Part shown: piece by piece, positions 8,925 through 17,248 of the stretch
How positions within the stretch are numbered: the first letter of the stretch is position 1
Layout of the letters: each line of letters begins with the position of its first letter
Source of the DNA: Pararobbsia silviterrae
GTDB taxonomy: Bacteria > Pseudomonadota > Gammaproteobacteria > Burkholderiales > Burkholderiaceae
Length of the DNA: 64,000 nucleotides
NCBI RefSeq assembly: GCF_003628125.1
Contig: NZ_RBZU01000002.1
Span: 310,001-374,000 of the forward strand
Reading direction: 5' to 3'
Notes under the pieces: generated by a model
Told to the model about the DNA's origin: nothing
The model's database searches: none
What the model saw: the letters and a program-made list of their open reading frames with translations, nothing else
Translations under genes and position numbers: made by a program

Positions 8925-9474
8925 GTCTCCTCCCGATGTGGTTCGGGTACGCGATGGGCGCTCGATCGGTCTCGGCGCGTGCGTGTTCGATCTCGAAGTG
9001 CTCGAAAATCCTAGCCGCGCGCGTGCATGCGGACAAGGTGAGGACGCCATGCGTGTACGCGGTCCGAACCCATGAAATCCGGGAAATATTGCCGTCCTGA
9101 ATAAAGTTGCGGTGCGGGAACGAGGGCGCGGTGCGGCGGGGCGCCGCATGTCGATGAGGCGCGCAAGCCGATGCGGGCAGGCCGGTGCGCATGTCCATGC
9201 GTGACGTGCTGCAGTGCAATCGAATATTGCGTAAAGCGTGCGCGAACGCGATGAAACATCACGTAATCGATAAGTGCCGCGAATGGGGTTTGCGTCGTTT
9301 TCGCATGCGAGGCCGAGCGCCGCCGACGCGTTTGCCGTCGATCTTCGAATTACAGAAGGTCGAAAACGATATTGGATCGCGCGCGCCGATCTCCCGATAA
9401 TTTTTCGCATCCCAGGCGAGCCGTTGCATGACGGATGAACTCGCCGACGTATTCGATCAAGACGGAGACATGCC
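8925..9474. promoter_or_regulatory. Divergent promoter region with GCAAT-N5-ATTGC element
   Basis: These 550 bases separate the minus-strand carrier from the plus-strand aldehyde dehydrogenase. I see no coding sequence. An inverted repeat, GCAAT-CGAAT-ATTGC, at 9216-9230 resembles small LysR-type half-sites and is the best operator candidate. Otherwise nothing recognisable. Confidence 0.4.
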
Positions 9475-10950
9475 GTGAACACCTATTCGCTGTACATCGA
9501 CGGCAGGCGCGAGCCTGCGTCCGGCCATCGCACGATGCCGAGCATCAATCCCTATACCGGACAGGCCTGGGCGCAGGTGCCCGATGCCGACGCCGGGGAC
9601 GTCGCGCGCGCGGTCGCGGCTGCGAACCGCGCGTTTCACCAGGGCTGGCGCGATAGCGCGGGTGTCGTGCGTGCGGGACTCATGCACAAACTTGCGGCCT
9701 TGATCGAGTCGAATGCGGATCGCATGTCGAAGATCGAGAGCACGGATAACGGCAAGATCGTGCGCGAGACGCGTCCGCAAATGCTCTGGGTCGCGCGTCA
9801 GCTCCGGTATTTCGCGGGCTATGCGGACAAGTTGTTCGGTCAGCACGCGCCGCTCGATCAGCCGAACACGCTCGACTATCTGACGCTCGAACCGTATGGC
9901 GTGATCGGCCTGATCACCGCATGGAATTCGCCACTCTCGCTGCTCGCGAACAAACTCGCGCCCGCGCTCGCGGCCGGCAATTGCGTGGTCGTCAAACCCT
10001 CGGAACATGCCTCGGTCTCGACACTCGAATTCGCGAGCCTCGTCGAGGAAGCGGGTTTTCCGCCGGGCGTCTTCAACGTCGTGACGGGCGGCGCGGAAAC
10101 GGGACGCGCGCTCGTCGACGATCCCGGCGTCGCGATGATCAGCTTCACGGGCAGTCCGAACGTCGGCCGCCATATCGCCGCTGCGGCCGGACGCCGGCTC
10201 GTGCCCGTCAAGCTCGAACTCGGCGGCAAGTCGCCGAACATCATTTTCGACGACGCGGATCTCGACAAGGCGATCGTCGGCGCGCTCGCGGGCATTTTCG
10301 GCGCGACGGGGCAGACCTGTGTCGCGGGATCGCGCCTGCTCGTACAGCGCGGCATCTACGAGCAGGTGATCGAACGGCTCGCGGCGCGCGCGCAAAGCAT
10401 TCGCATGGGCGACCCGCTTGATCCGGCCACCGAGATGGGCGCGGTCGCGAACGAGCCGCAATATACGCGCATTCTCGCCGCGATCGAAGCGGCCAAACGC
10501 GCGGGCGGACGGCTCGTGACGGGCGGCGGCCGCGCACAGGGACCGGGTCTGACGCAAGGCTTCTTTATCGAGCCGACGATTTTCGCGGATATCGACAACC
10601 GCAGCGAACTCGCGCAAGAAGAGATCTTCGGCCCCGTGCTCGCGATCATTCCGTTCGACACGGAGCAGGAAGCCGTCGCGATCGCGAACGACAGTCGCTA
10701 CGGTCTGGCCGCGGGCATCTGGTCGCGCGATATCTCGCGCGTCATGCGCGTGTCGAAGGCGCTCCAGTGCGGCAGCGTCTGGGTCAATACGTATCGCGCG
10801 CTCGCCGCGCAAGCGCCGTTCGGCGGCTTCAAGGAGTCGGGCATCGGACGCGAACGCGGCGAGGCGGGTCTGCGCGAATACCTGACGACGAAGAACGTCA
10901 TGATCGATTACTCGGACGGCGTGCGCGATCCGTTTGCGATTCGGACGTGA
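9475..10950 (+). CDS. NAD(P)-dependent aldehyde dehydrogenase
   Basis: This 491-residue protein has the complete ALDH signature: oxyanion Asn151 in TAWNSP, Lys174 in VVKPSE, the general base Glu248 in KLELGGKSP and the nucleophile Cys282 in GQTCVAGSR, with EEIFGPV later. It oxidises an aldehyde to the acid. The next gene, a beta-hydroxyacid dehydrogenase, lies about 80 bases downstream on the same strand, so the two probably act in one pathway. It could supply the semialdehyde dehydrogenase missing from the hpa-like operon about 40 kb away, but nothing in the sequence shows this. Confidence 0.92.
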   Translation: MNTYSLYIDGRREPASGHRTMPSINPYTGQAWAQVPDADAGDVARAVAAANRAFHQGWRDSAGVVRAGLMHKLAALIESNADRMSKIESTDNGKIVRETRPQMLWVARQLRYFAGYADKLFGQHAPLDQPNTLDYLTLEPYGVIGLITAWNSPLSLLANKLAPALAAGNCVVVKPSEHASVSTLEFASLVEEAGFPPGVFNVVTGGAETGRALVDDPGVAMISFTGSPNVGRHIAAAAGRRLVPVKLELGGKSPNIIFDDADLDKAIVGALAGIFGATGQTCVAGSRLLVQRGIYEQVIERLAARAQSIRMGDPLDPATEMGAVANEPQYTRILAAIEAAKRAGGRLVTGGGRAQGPGLTQGFFIEPTIFADIDNRSELAQEEIFGPVLAIIPFDTEQEAVAIANDSRYGLAAGIWSRDISRVMRVSKALQCGSVWVNTYRALAAQAPFGGFKESGIGRERGEAGLREYLTTKNVMIDYSDGVRDPFAIRT

Positions 10951-11033
10951 AAACGTAGCGCACCGTCGAGCGTCGCGGGCGTTGCGTCATGCGCGATCCG
11001 TGCGCTCGCGCCTCACTCTTATCAGGAGACATC

Positions 11034-11975
11034 ATGAGCCATACCCTCGGATTTATCGGCCTCGGCGTCATGGGCGGTTCCATGTGCGCGAATCTGACGC
11101 GCAAGTCGTCAAAGCCCGTCCACGTATTCGATATGTCGGCCGATGCGGTCGCGAAAGCCGTCGAGGCGGGCGCGATCGCCGAGGCATCGATCGATGCGCT
11201 CGCGCAGCGCGCCGATATCGTGTTTCTCTCGCTGCCGTCGATCGTGCAGGTCGAGGCGGTCTGCGCATCGTTGCGCGACGCGCGCGGCAAGGTCCGCACG
11301 ATCGTCGACATGAGCACGAGCGATGTCGCACGCACGCGCGCGCTCGCGGCATCGCTCGCCGCGGACGGCATCGACTATGTCGATGCGCCGGTCGCGCGCA
11401 CGGCCGAAGCCGCGATCAAGGGGACTTTGTTGATCATGACGGGGGCGAGCGCGCAAGCGTATGCATCGCTCGAACCCTTGCTCGCCTGCATGGGATCCGA
11501 CCTGCTGCATTGCGGCGGTGTCGGCGCGGGCCAGACCGTCAAGATCCTCAACAATATGATGGTGTTCATGACGGTCAACGCGCTTGCCGAGATCCTGACG
11601 ATCGGGCGGCGCGCGGGACTCGACGGCAAGACCTTGTTCGACATGCTGTCGAAGGGATCGGCCGACAGCTTCGCGCTGCGTAATCACGGCATGAAGTCGC
11701 TCGTGCCCGATACGTATCCCGAGAAGATCTTCCCGATGGCGTACGCGATCAAGGACGCCGCGCTCGCATTGACGCTCGCGAAGGAAGCGGGCTTCGAACC
11801 GCATATCGCCCAGCATACGTACGACATCATGTGCGAGGCGCGCGACGCGGGATTCGCGCAGAACTATCATCCCGCGATGGTTCGCGTCGTCGACGGTCGC
11901 ATCGCGGCCGATAAGCAGGCCGACAAGCAGGCCGATAAGCACGTCGACACGCGCGCATCGCATCCGCACGCTTGA
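11034..11975 (+). CDS. 3-hydroxyisobutyrate dehydrogenase-family (beta-hydroxyacid) dehydrogenase
   Basis: The 313-residue protein has the dinucleotide motif GFIGLGVMG (residues 6-14), a VDMSTSD segment near 91-97, and the catalytic lysine, probably Lys170 in GAGQTVKILNN. It should oxidise a beta-hydroxyacid with NAD(P) or reduce a tartronate-semialdehyde-like compound. The substrate loop reads DAPVARTAEAAIKGTL rather than the usual DAPVSGG, so substrate choice probably differs from classical HIBADH. The ATG at 11034 follows AGGAGA. The C-terminus carries three ADKQ-like repeats absent from typical family members. Confidence 0.88.
   Translation: MSHTLGFIGLGVMGGSMCANLTRKSSKPVHVFDMSADAVAKAVEAGAIAEASIDALAQRADIVFLSLPSIVQVEAVCASLRDARGKVRTIVDMSTSDVARTRALAASLAADGIDYVDAPVARTAEAAIKGTLLIMTGASAQAYASLEPLLACMGSDLLHCGGVGAGQTVKILNNMMVFMTVNALAEILTIGRRAGLDGKTLFDMLSKGSADSFALRNHGMKSLVPDTYPEKIFPMAYAIKDAALALTLAKEAGFEPHIAQHTYDIMCEARDAGFAQNYHPAMVRVVDGRIAADKQADKQADKHVDTRASHPHA
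11907..11942 (+). repeat. In-frame 12-bp tandem repeat at the dehydrogenase C-terminus
   Basis: Three units, GCCGATAAGCAG, GCCGACAAGCAG and GCCGATAAGCAC, encode ADKQ-ADKQ-ADKH about 11 codons before the stop. The catalytic domain is complete before it, so the repeat is a terminal addition. Confidence 0.85.
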
Positions 11976-12018
11976 GCGGGTCGTTCGGGGATGCGCTCCG
12001 CGGTGATCGGGGGCGCGT

Positions 12019-12120
12019 CCTCAAGCGATGCGTTTAAGCGAATTCCTTAAGCCATTATCCCAAGCGACTTTCTTTAGCGATTTTCTTTAGCAGATTCCTT
12101 AAGCGGTTTCCTTAAGCGGC
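12019..12120 (+). repeat. Degenerate 12-14 bp tandem repeat (TTAAGCGATTTCC type) between convergent genes
   Basis: About eight units of the form TTAAGCG(A)TTTCC run from roughly 44 bases after the stop of the dehydrogenase to about 57 bases before the stop of the convergent LysR gene. Each unit carries TTAAGC or TTTAGC. Unlike the surrounding DNA it is AT-rich. No coding frame uses it. Confidence 0.8.
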
Positions 12121-12176
12121 CCACCGAAGCCCCAGGCTCGCATTGGATACGCAGGTCGCCTGTTTGCGTCCCGCGC

Positions 12177-13094
12177 TCAAGCCGATCGTCCGGCCGCGTC
12201 CAGCGGCGGCGCGTCGGCGAGCCGCGGCAGCAGCGTCGCGATGATCTTGCGCGTGAGGCCCGAGGCGTGTCGCTCGGACCAGACCGCCTCCATGCGCACG
12301 CTGCCCGCCGTGCCCGGCAACTCGCGAAAGCGCACACCCGGAAACGCGCTGCTCGCATAGGCGCGCGGCACGATCGAGACGCCGAATCCGAGCCGCACCA
12401 TCTGGAAGATCACGAGCGGATTGCGCGCCGTGTGCTTGAATTCGGGGCTGAAGCCGGCTTCCATGCACGCGGCGACAATGGCGTCGAAGACCGCGGGCCC
12501 GTGTTCGCGCGACAGGCCGATCAGCGGTTCGTCGAACAACTGCCGCATCTCGAACTGCGGCGTCGTCGCGAGCCAGTGATGCTCGGGCACGACGGCGACG
12601 AGCGGCTCGCTGAAGATCGGCGACTGATTGAGCTTCATGCGATCGGGCCGTGCGTGGACGATGCCGATATCGAGCAGACCCTGCGTGACGGCGACGACCT
12701 GATCCGACGACTGCATGTCGCGGATCGAGACCTCGACATGCGGAAACGCTTCGCGCATATAGTCGAGCAGCCGCGGCGCGGTGCTGAACAAGGCGGCCGT
12801 CGCGACGCCGAGCCGCAACACGCCGACGTCGTCCTTCGCGGCGCGCACGGTCGCATTGATCGCGATCTCCATCTGATCCAGCAGGATGCGGCTTTCGCGC
12901 AGCAGGATCGCGCCGGCTTCGGTCAGCGCGACCGAGCGCTTGGTGCGCGCGAACAATTGCACGCCGATATCGGCTTCAAGCGATTTGATCTGCTGCGACA
13001 GCGGCGGCTGTGAAATATGCAGGCGCTCGGCCGCGCGCACGAAGCTCAATTCCTCGGCGACGGCGACAAACGAACGCAGGTGCTTCATGTCCAT
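12177..13094 (-). CDS. LysR-family transcriptional regulator
   Basis: The 305-residue protein starts MDMKHLRSFVAVAEE and has the LysR winged-helix signature FVRAAERLHISQPPLSQQIKSLE in residues 18-40, then a periplasmic-binding-protein-like effector domain. It follows the MmgE/PrpD and amidohydrolase genes on the same strand, separated from the former by about 100 bases that contain a large hairpin. It is the natural candidate to bind the T-N11-A box at 15747-15769 in the divergent promoter of the locus. The effector is unknown. A second ATG two codons later is an alternative start. Confidence 0.9.
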   Translation of the reverse strand: MDMKHLRSFVAVAEELSFVRAAERLHISQPPLSQQIKSLEADIGVQLFARTKRSVALTEAGAILLRESRILLDQMEIAINATVRAAKDDVGVLRLGVATAALFSTAPRLLDYMREAFPHVEVSIRDMQSSDQVVAVTQGLLDIGIVHARPDRMKLNQSPIFSEPLVAVVPEHHWLATTPQFEMRQLFDEPLIGLSREHGPAVFDAIVAACMEAGFSPEFKHTARNPLVIFQMVRLGFGVSIVPRAYASSAFPGVRFRELPGTAGSVRMEAVWSERHASGLTRKIIATLLPRLADAPPLDAAGRSA

Positions 13095-13132
13095 GGTGAC
13101 CTGTCCTCGGCGAGGCGCGCGATCGCGCGCAT

Positions 13133-13184
13133 GCCGGCGTCCGATGCCCGGGCCGACGCGGCCCGGCAGGCATCGGATGCCGGC
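13133..13184. other. Large intergenic hairpin (16-bp plus 7-bp stems) between mmgE/prpD-like and lysR genes
   Basis: An outer arm at 13133-13148 pairs with 13169-13184 in 15 of 16 positions, the exception being a possible G-U pair. An inner 7-bp stem CGGGCCG/CGGCCCG closes on a 3-base loop, with a 3-base bulge (GCA, 13166-13168). It starts about 15 bases after the MmgE/PrpD stop on the minus strand. No T-run follows. It could act as a partial terminator or an RNA-processing and stabilising element that lowers regulator expression relative to the enzymes. Confidence 0.7.
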
Positions 13185-13198
13185 GATCGCCGGACATC

Positions 13199-14611
13199 TT
13201 ACTTGAGCGCGTGCGTGACATCGCGGACCGGCGTATCGGGTCCGGCATCGAGCAGCGTATGCAGCACGGCCTCGACGTGCTCGGGCGCGCGGACCGCGCC
13301 GACATTGCCGCGGAATTTGCCGATGATGTCCTCGCGCGCGAGGGCGCGCTCGCCGCTGCCGAGATTCTTGGGCACCTCAGCGCGGATCGTCTCGCCGTTC
13401 GCGAGCGCGATCGACACATTGCCCGAGAAGTATGTTGGAAACGTGCTCTCGGGATCGGCCCGGCATTCGATCTTGCGCGCGATCGAGAGGATCCGCGCGT
13501 CGGCGAGCGTCGCGGGTTCGAGTTCGGCGAGCGTGAAGCGCCCGCGTGCGAGGCATGCCGCGACGACGAATTGCACGCTGAATTTCGCGTCGTAGTCGGA
13601 TTGCGGGTTCAGCTTTTTCTCCGGCGGTTCAGCGACGATCGGCAGCGTCGCCGCGGGTAATTCGCAGACGATGCGTTCGATCGCGTCGAGTCCGCCGGCC
13701 GCGCCGATGCGGTCGCGCAAACGCAAGGCCGCTTCGGCGCAGCCATGAATGAAGTGGCAAACCGGATAGGGCTTGATCGACGTATCGAGCAGCGTCCAGT
13801 GCGTGCCGAGCGCGTCGCCGACCGAGTCGGCATCGACGTCGGCCGCATGGGCCTGCAAGTGCGTGTCGAGCAAACCGAAGCGACCTTCGTACGGACGTTG
13901 CGGTCCCGCGAAACCCGCGCGCGCGAGATAGGCGGCCGTGATGCCCGAGAGCGCGCCCCAGCCCGGATGCATGCGCTTGGTCCAGGCACCGTCTTCGAGA
14001 AAGACCTGCACGCCGGCCGCGGTGCTCGCGGCGATGCCCTGCGCGGCGACGATCTGTTCGGCGGACAGTCCGAGCAGCTTGCCCGCGACGACGGCCGAGC
14101 TGAAATGCGAGACGACGCCCGTCGCGTGAAAACCCACGCGATGAAAACCGCCCTTGACGGCGCGGCCGAGGCGGATCGCGGTTTCCATGCCGGCCGCATA
14201 GGCGACGATCATCTGCCCCCAGCTCGCATGCGTGGCCTCGGCGAGCGCGAGGGCCGCGGGCAGGCACGCGACGCTCGGATGCACGATGCTTTCGGGGTGG
14301 GTGTCGTCGAAGTCGAGGCCATGGATCAGATAGCCGTTCGCGAGCGCGGCGTCGCGCGGCGCAAGCGTCAGTTGCTGGCCGATCACAGTCGCGTCGCCCG
14401 CGCCTGCGGCGGCGCGGATGCCCTCGATCGCCGGCGGCGCGAACGGAAAGTGCCCCGATGCGAAGGCGAGGCCGATCGCATCGACGATGTGATGGATCGA
14501 TTGTGTCCAGACGCGGTCGGGGATGTCGTCGAGCGTCAGCGCGTGCGCGAAGCGCGCGAGATCGGCCGCGATATTGCGGGCCGGCGGGCGAAGGGTCGAA
14601 GTGCTGTGCAT
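13199..14611 (-). CDS. MmgE/PrpD family protein
   Basis: The 470-residue protein shows the family landmarks: HGLDFDDTH near residue 97, VHPSVA, GFHRVGFHATG and KRMHPGWGA. The family includes 2-methylcitrate dehydratase, cis-aconitate decarboxylase and iminodisuccinate epimerase, so it handles di- or tricarboxylates by proton abstraction; which reaction occurs here cannot be read from sequence. It lies 18 bases after the amidohydrolase on the same strand and is clearly part of that operon. Confidence 0.9.
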   Translation of the reverse strand: MHSTSTLRPPARNIAADLARFAHALTLDDIPDRVWTQSIHHIVDAIGLAFASGHFPFAPPAIEGIRAAAGAGDATVIGQQLTLAPRDAALANGYLIHGLDFDDTHPESIVHPSVACLPAALALAEATHASWGQMIVAYAAGMETAIRLGRAVKGGFHRVGFHATGVVSHFSSAVVAGKLLGLSAEQIVAAQGIAASTAAGVQVFLEDGAWTKRMHPGWGALSGITAAYLARAGFAGPQRPYEGRFGLLDTHLQAHAADVDADSVGDALGTHWTLLDTSIKPYPVCHFIHGCAEAALRLRDRIGAAGGLDAIERIVCELPAATLPIVAEPPEKKLNPQSDYDAKFSVQFVVAACLARGRFTLAELEPATLADARILSIARKIECRADPESTFPTYFSGNVSIALANGETIRAEVPKNLGSGERALAREDIIGKFRGNVGAVRAPEHVEAVLHTLLDAGPDTPVRDVTHALK

Positions 14612-14629
14612 ACGTGGGAAAGGATGAAT

Positions 14630-15670
14630 CTAGACGTCGAGTCGATAAATGCGCTGCGCGGTGCCGCGAAACAGGGCGTCTTTCTCCGCATCGCTCGCGT
14701 GCGCGGCGAGACGCTTGAACGCGTTCCAGACCGTCGCATAACTTGCCGAAGCGCGATCGACGGGGAAATTGCTCTCGAACATGCAGCGCGATGCGCCGAA
14801 CAATTCGACGACGGTTTCGACCGACGGCCGCCAGTCCTGCGCGAGCCGTTCCGACGACGGCGCCTCGGCCTGCGCGAGATGGTCATAGCCGAACACGCGC
14901 GTGCCGTATCCGCCGATCTTGACGACGACGTTCGGGCAGGCCGCGAGCGCGCCGATCGAGGCGCGCCATTCGGCGAACGCGGCGTCGCGCCGGCCCGCAT
15001 AGTCGCCCACGCCGAGAATGCCGCCGACATGATCGAGCACGATCGTCGTGTCGGGCGCCGCATGCGCGAGTTCGACGACGTCGGGAATTTGCGGGTGATA
15101 GATCCAGGCGTCGAAGGTCAGCCCGAGCGCGCCGAGACAGCGCACGCCTTCGCGAAACGCGGGCTCGGCGTAGAGGCCTTCGGGCGGCCGTCCCAGCACG
15201 CCGTGCTGAAACGACGGATGACGCGAGGCCGCGACGCGCACGCCGCGAAAACGGCCCTGGCCGGCTTCGATCTGCGCGTGCAGCACCGGTTCGATCGCGC
15301 GTCCGATCCGCAGGTCCGCATAGCCGACGATGCCGGCCGCGACGCGCGTCGGCGCGTATTGCGCGCGCGCCTGTTCCGCCAGCGCGACGACGGCCTCGGT
15401 TTCGCCGAGCGGCCGCAGCAATTCGGGACCGGTTTCGCGATAGGTCCAGCCGCACTGAACGTAGACGGTCGCCTCGATCCGATGACCGGCGCCCGTGTCG
15501 TCGAGCAGATCGCGCAGCCCGTAGCCGCCCCAGTGATGCGAGAAATGATGATGCGGATCGATGATCGCGCGGTCGGGATCGAGTACCGGTTCGCGATGAC
15601 TCGCGAGCCAGGCGGGACTCGGATGCAGGGTTTCGAGCCGCGGCGGCTCGACCTGCGTGACGTCGTTCAT
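14630..15670 (-). CDS. Amidohydrolase-2 family hydrolase
   Basis: This is a 346-residue TIM-barrel protein with DPHHHFSHHWGGY near residue 37 as the HxH metal motif, a later LDHVGG, and MFESNFPVD near the end, typical of amidohydrolase-2 lactonases and decarboxylases. The start at 15670 follows GAGGAG; an upstream in-frame ATG at 15724 has none. It is first in a minus-strand operon with the MmgE/PrpD gene and a LysR regulator, and is divergent from the monooxygenase operon. A lactone or enol-acid substrate is likely but inferred. Confidence 0.88.
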   Translation of the reverse strand: MNDVTQVEPPRLETLHPSPAWLASHREPVLDPDRAIIDPHHHFSHHWGGYGLRDLLDDTGAGHRIEATVYVQCGWTYRETGPELLRPLGETEAVVALAEQARAQYAPTRVAAGIVGYADLRIGRAIEPVLHAQIEAGQGRFRGVRVAASRHPSFQHGVLGRPPEGLYAEPAFREGVRCLGALGLTFDAWIYHPQIPDVVELAHAAPDTTIVLDHVGGILGVGDYAGRRDAAFAEWRASIGALAACPNVVVKIGGYGTRVFGYDHLAQAEAPSSERLAQDWRPSVETVVELFGASRCMFESNFPVDRASASYATVWNAFKRLAAHASDAEKDALFRGTAQRIYRLDV

Positions 15671-15746
15671 GGGAAGGCTCCTCTGTCTTCTCTCTATGGA
15701 GATGTGCAGCAAGAGTACATTCATCAGCCCTGTCTGTAGACGGCGA

Positions 15747-15769
15747 ATTCATTCGATATCGCTATGAAT
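15747..15769. promoter_or_regulatory. LysR-type T-N11-A operator in divergent promoter
   Basis: ATTCAT and ATGAAT are perfect 6-bp inverted arms separated by 11 bases, TCGATATCGCT, giving the T-N11-A arrangement of LysR boxes. It sits midway in the 192-base gap between the divergent amidohydrolase (start 15670) and monooxygenase (start 15863) genes. Which of the two nearby LysR proteins binds it is inferred, not shown. Confidence 0.7.
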
Positions 15770-15862
15770 CTATCGAACTCGCCAAATTGTGTGTGCATGC
15801 GTCGCTGACATATCGTGATTGCACTCCATCCAGTGCATTCTCACCGAGAGGGTTACGACACC

Positions 15863-17248
15863 ATGACTCAGCCCCAACCGCGACAGATGGCCCTCGTCGC
15901 ATTTCTTCAGGCACAAAACTGCAGCAACTATGCGGGGTCCTGGCGGCATCCGGAAAGCATGACCGACCATCTGACGCCCGAGTATTACCAGCGCATCGCG
16001 CGCACGCTCGAAGACGGCAAGTTCGATATGGCGTTCTTCGACGACCGGCTCGCGATTCCCGACATCTACGGCAACGATCATCGCGAAACGATCCGCTACG
16101 GTGTGCGCGCGACGAAACTCGAACCGACGTCGGTGCTCATGGCGATGGCGATGGCGACGTCGCGGCTCGGTCTCGGCGCGACGTATTCGACGACGTATTA
16201 CGAGCCGTTCCACGTCGCGCGTCTGTTCGCGACGCTCGATCTGATGACGAAAGGCCGTGTCGCCTGGAATGTCGTGACGTCGATGAACGATTCGGAAGCC
16301 GCGAATTTCGGCGCGGACCGTCACCTCGATCACGATCTGCGCTACGACCGCGCCGACGAGTTCATGGAAGTCGTCATGGGCCATTGGGACACGTGGCGCG
16401 AAGGCGCGATCGTCGGCGACAAGGCGCAGAGCTATTTCGCCGATCCCGACAAGGTCGTGCGCCTCGATCACGAAGGCACGTTCTTCAAATCGCGCGGGCC
16501 GCTGTCGGTGCCGCGCTCGCAGCAGGGGCATCCGGTCATTCTGCAGGCGGGTCAGAGCGGACGCGGTCTCGCGTTCGCCGCGCGCTGGGCCGAGGTCGTC
16601 TTCGCGAAGTATCCGACGATCGAGAACGGAATCAAGCAATACAACGGACTCAAGGCGCGCGTCGTCGAGGCGGGCCGCGACGCGGACTCGATCAAGATCT
16701 GCGCCGAGGTCAAGATCATTGCGGGCAGCACGGAGGCCGAAGCGCGCGAGAAGTACGCGCTCATCGATTCGCTCTCGCGTCCGATCGACGGCCTCACGAT
16801 GATCGGCGAAACGCTGAACATCGATTTCTCGGGCCGTCCCTACGATCTGCCGTTCACCGACGAGGAACTCGCCGCGGTGTCGTGGCAGAGCCTGCGCGAC
16901 AAGGTCATGCAAGTCAGCGGCAAGAAGAATCCGTCGGTCAAGGATTTCGTCGAGGCGTCGGGCCGCGGCACCTTGCGCGACGGACCGTGCTTCGTCGGCA
17001 CGGGCGCGCAGATCGCCGAGCAGATGATCGAATGGTTCGACAAGGCATGCGACGGCTTCGTGCTGTCGGCGACGTCGGTGCCGGGCACTTATGAGGACAT
17101 CGTGCGGCTCGTGATTCCCGAGCTTCAGAAGCGCGGCGTCTATCGCAAGGACTACGACGGCGGCACGCTGCGCAATCACCTGAATCTGCGCCGGCCGCTC
17201 GCCGGCGATTGGCGCACGTCGTCGGCCGTGCTCGAGGCCGCCCGATGA
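15863..17248 (+). CDS. NtaA/SnaA/DszA-family FMN-dependent monooxygenase
   Basis: A 461-residue luciferase-like protein of the two-component class. Markers are MAFFDDRLA near residue 55, STTYYEPFHVARLFATLD, AWNVVTSMNDSEA, HRxDRADEFM-like RYDRADEFMEVV, and FVGTGAQIAEQM near the end. Members such as nitrilotriacetate, EDTA and dibenzothiophene-sulfone monooxygenases use FMNH2 from a separate reductase, and a matching flavin reductase is encoded at 19077-19583. The ATG at 15863 is preceded by GAGAGGG. The following gene overlaps it by 4 bases (ATGA). The substrate is unknown. Confidence 0.9.
   Translation: MTQPQPRQMALVAFLQAQNCSNYAGSWRHPESMTDHLTPEYYQRIARTLEDGKFDMAFFDDRLAIPDIYGNDHRETIRYGVRATKLEPTSVLMAMAMATSRLGLGATYSTTYYEPFHVARLFATLDLMTKGRVAWNVVTSMNDSEAANFGADRHLDHDLRYDRADEFMEVVMGHWDTWREGAIVGDKAQSYFADPDKVVRLDHEGTFFKSRGPLSVPRSQQGHPVILQAGQSGRGLAFAARWAEVVFAKYPTIENGIKQYNGLKARVVEAGRDADSIKICAEVKIIAGSTEAEAREKYALIDSLSRPIDGLTMIGETLNIDFSGRPYDLPFTDEELAAVSWQSLRDKVMQVSGKKNPSVKDFVEASGRGTLRDGPCFVGTGAQIAEQMIEWFDKACDGFVLSATSVPGTYEDIVRLVIPELQKRGVYRKDYDGGTLRNHLNLRRPLAGDWRTSSAVLEAAR

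Noticed and set aside
7464-9014. Plus-strand open frame of 516 codons
   Set aside because: Antisense to the MFS carrier; a string of Arg, Glu and Asp with no hydrophobic core.
13745-15739. Long plus-strand open frame (664 codons) across the PrpD and amidohydrolase genes
   Set aside because: Antisense to two clearly recognisable genes; Arg/Asp/Ala-rich translation without domains. High GC content produces such open frames opposite real genes.
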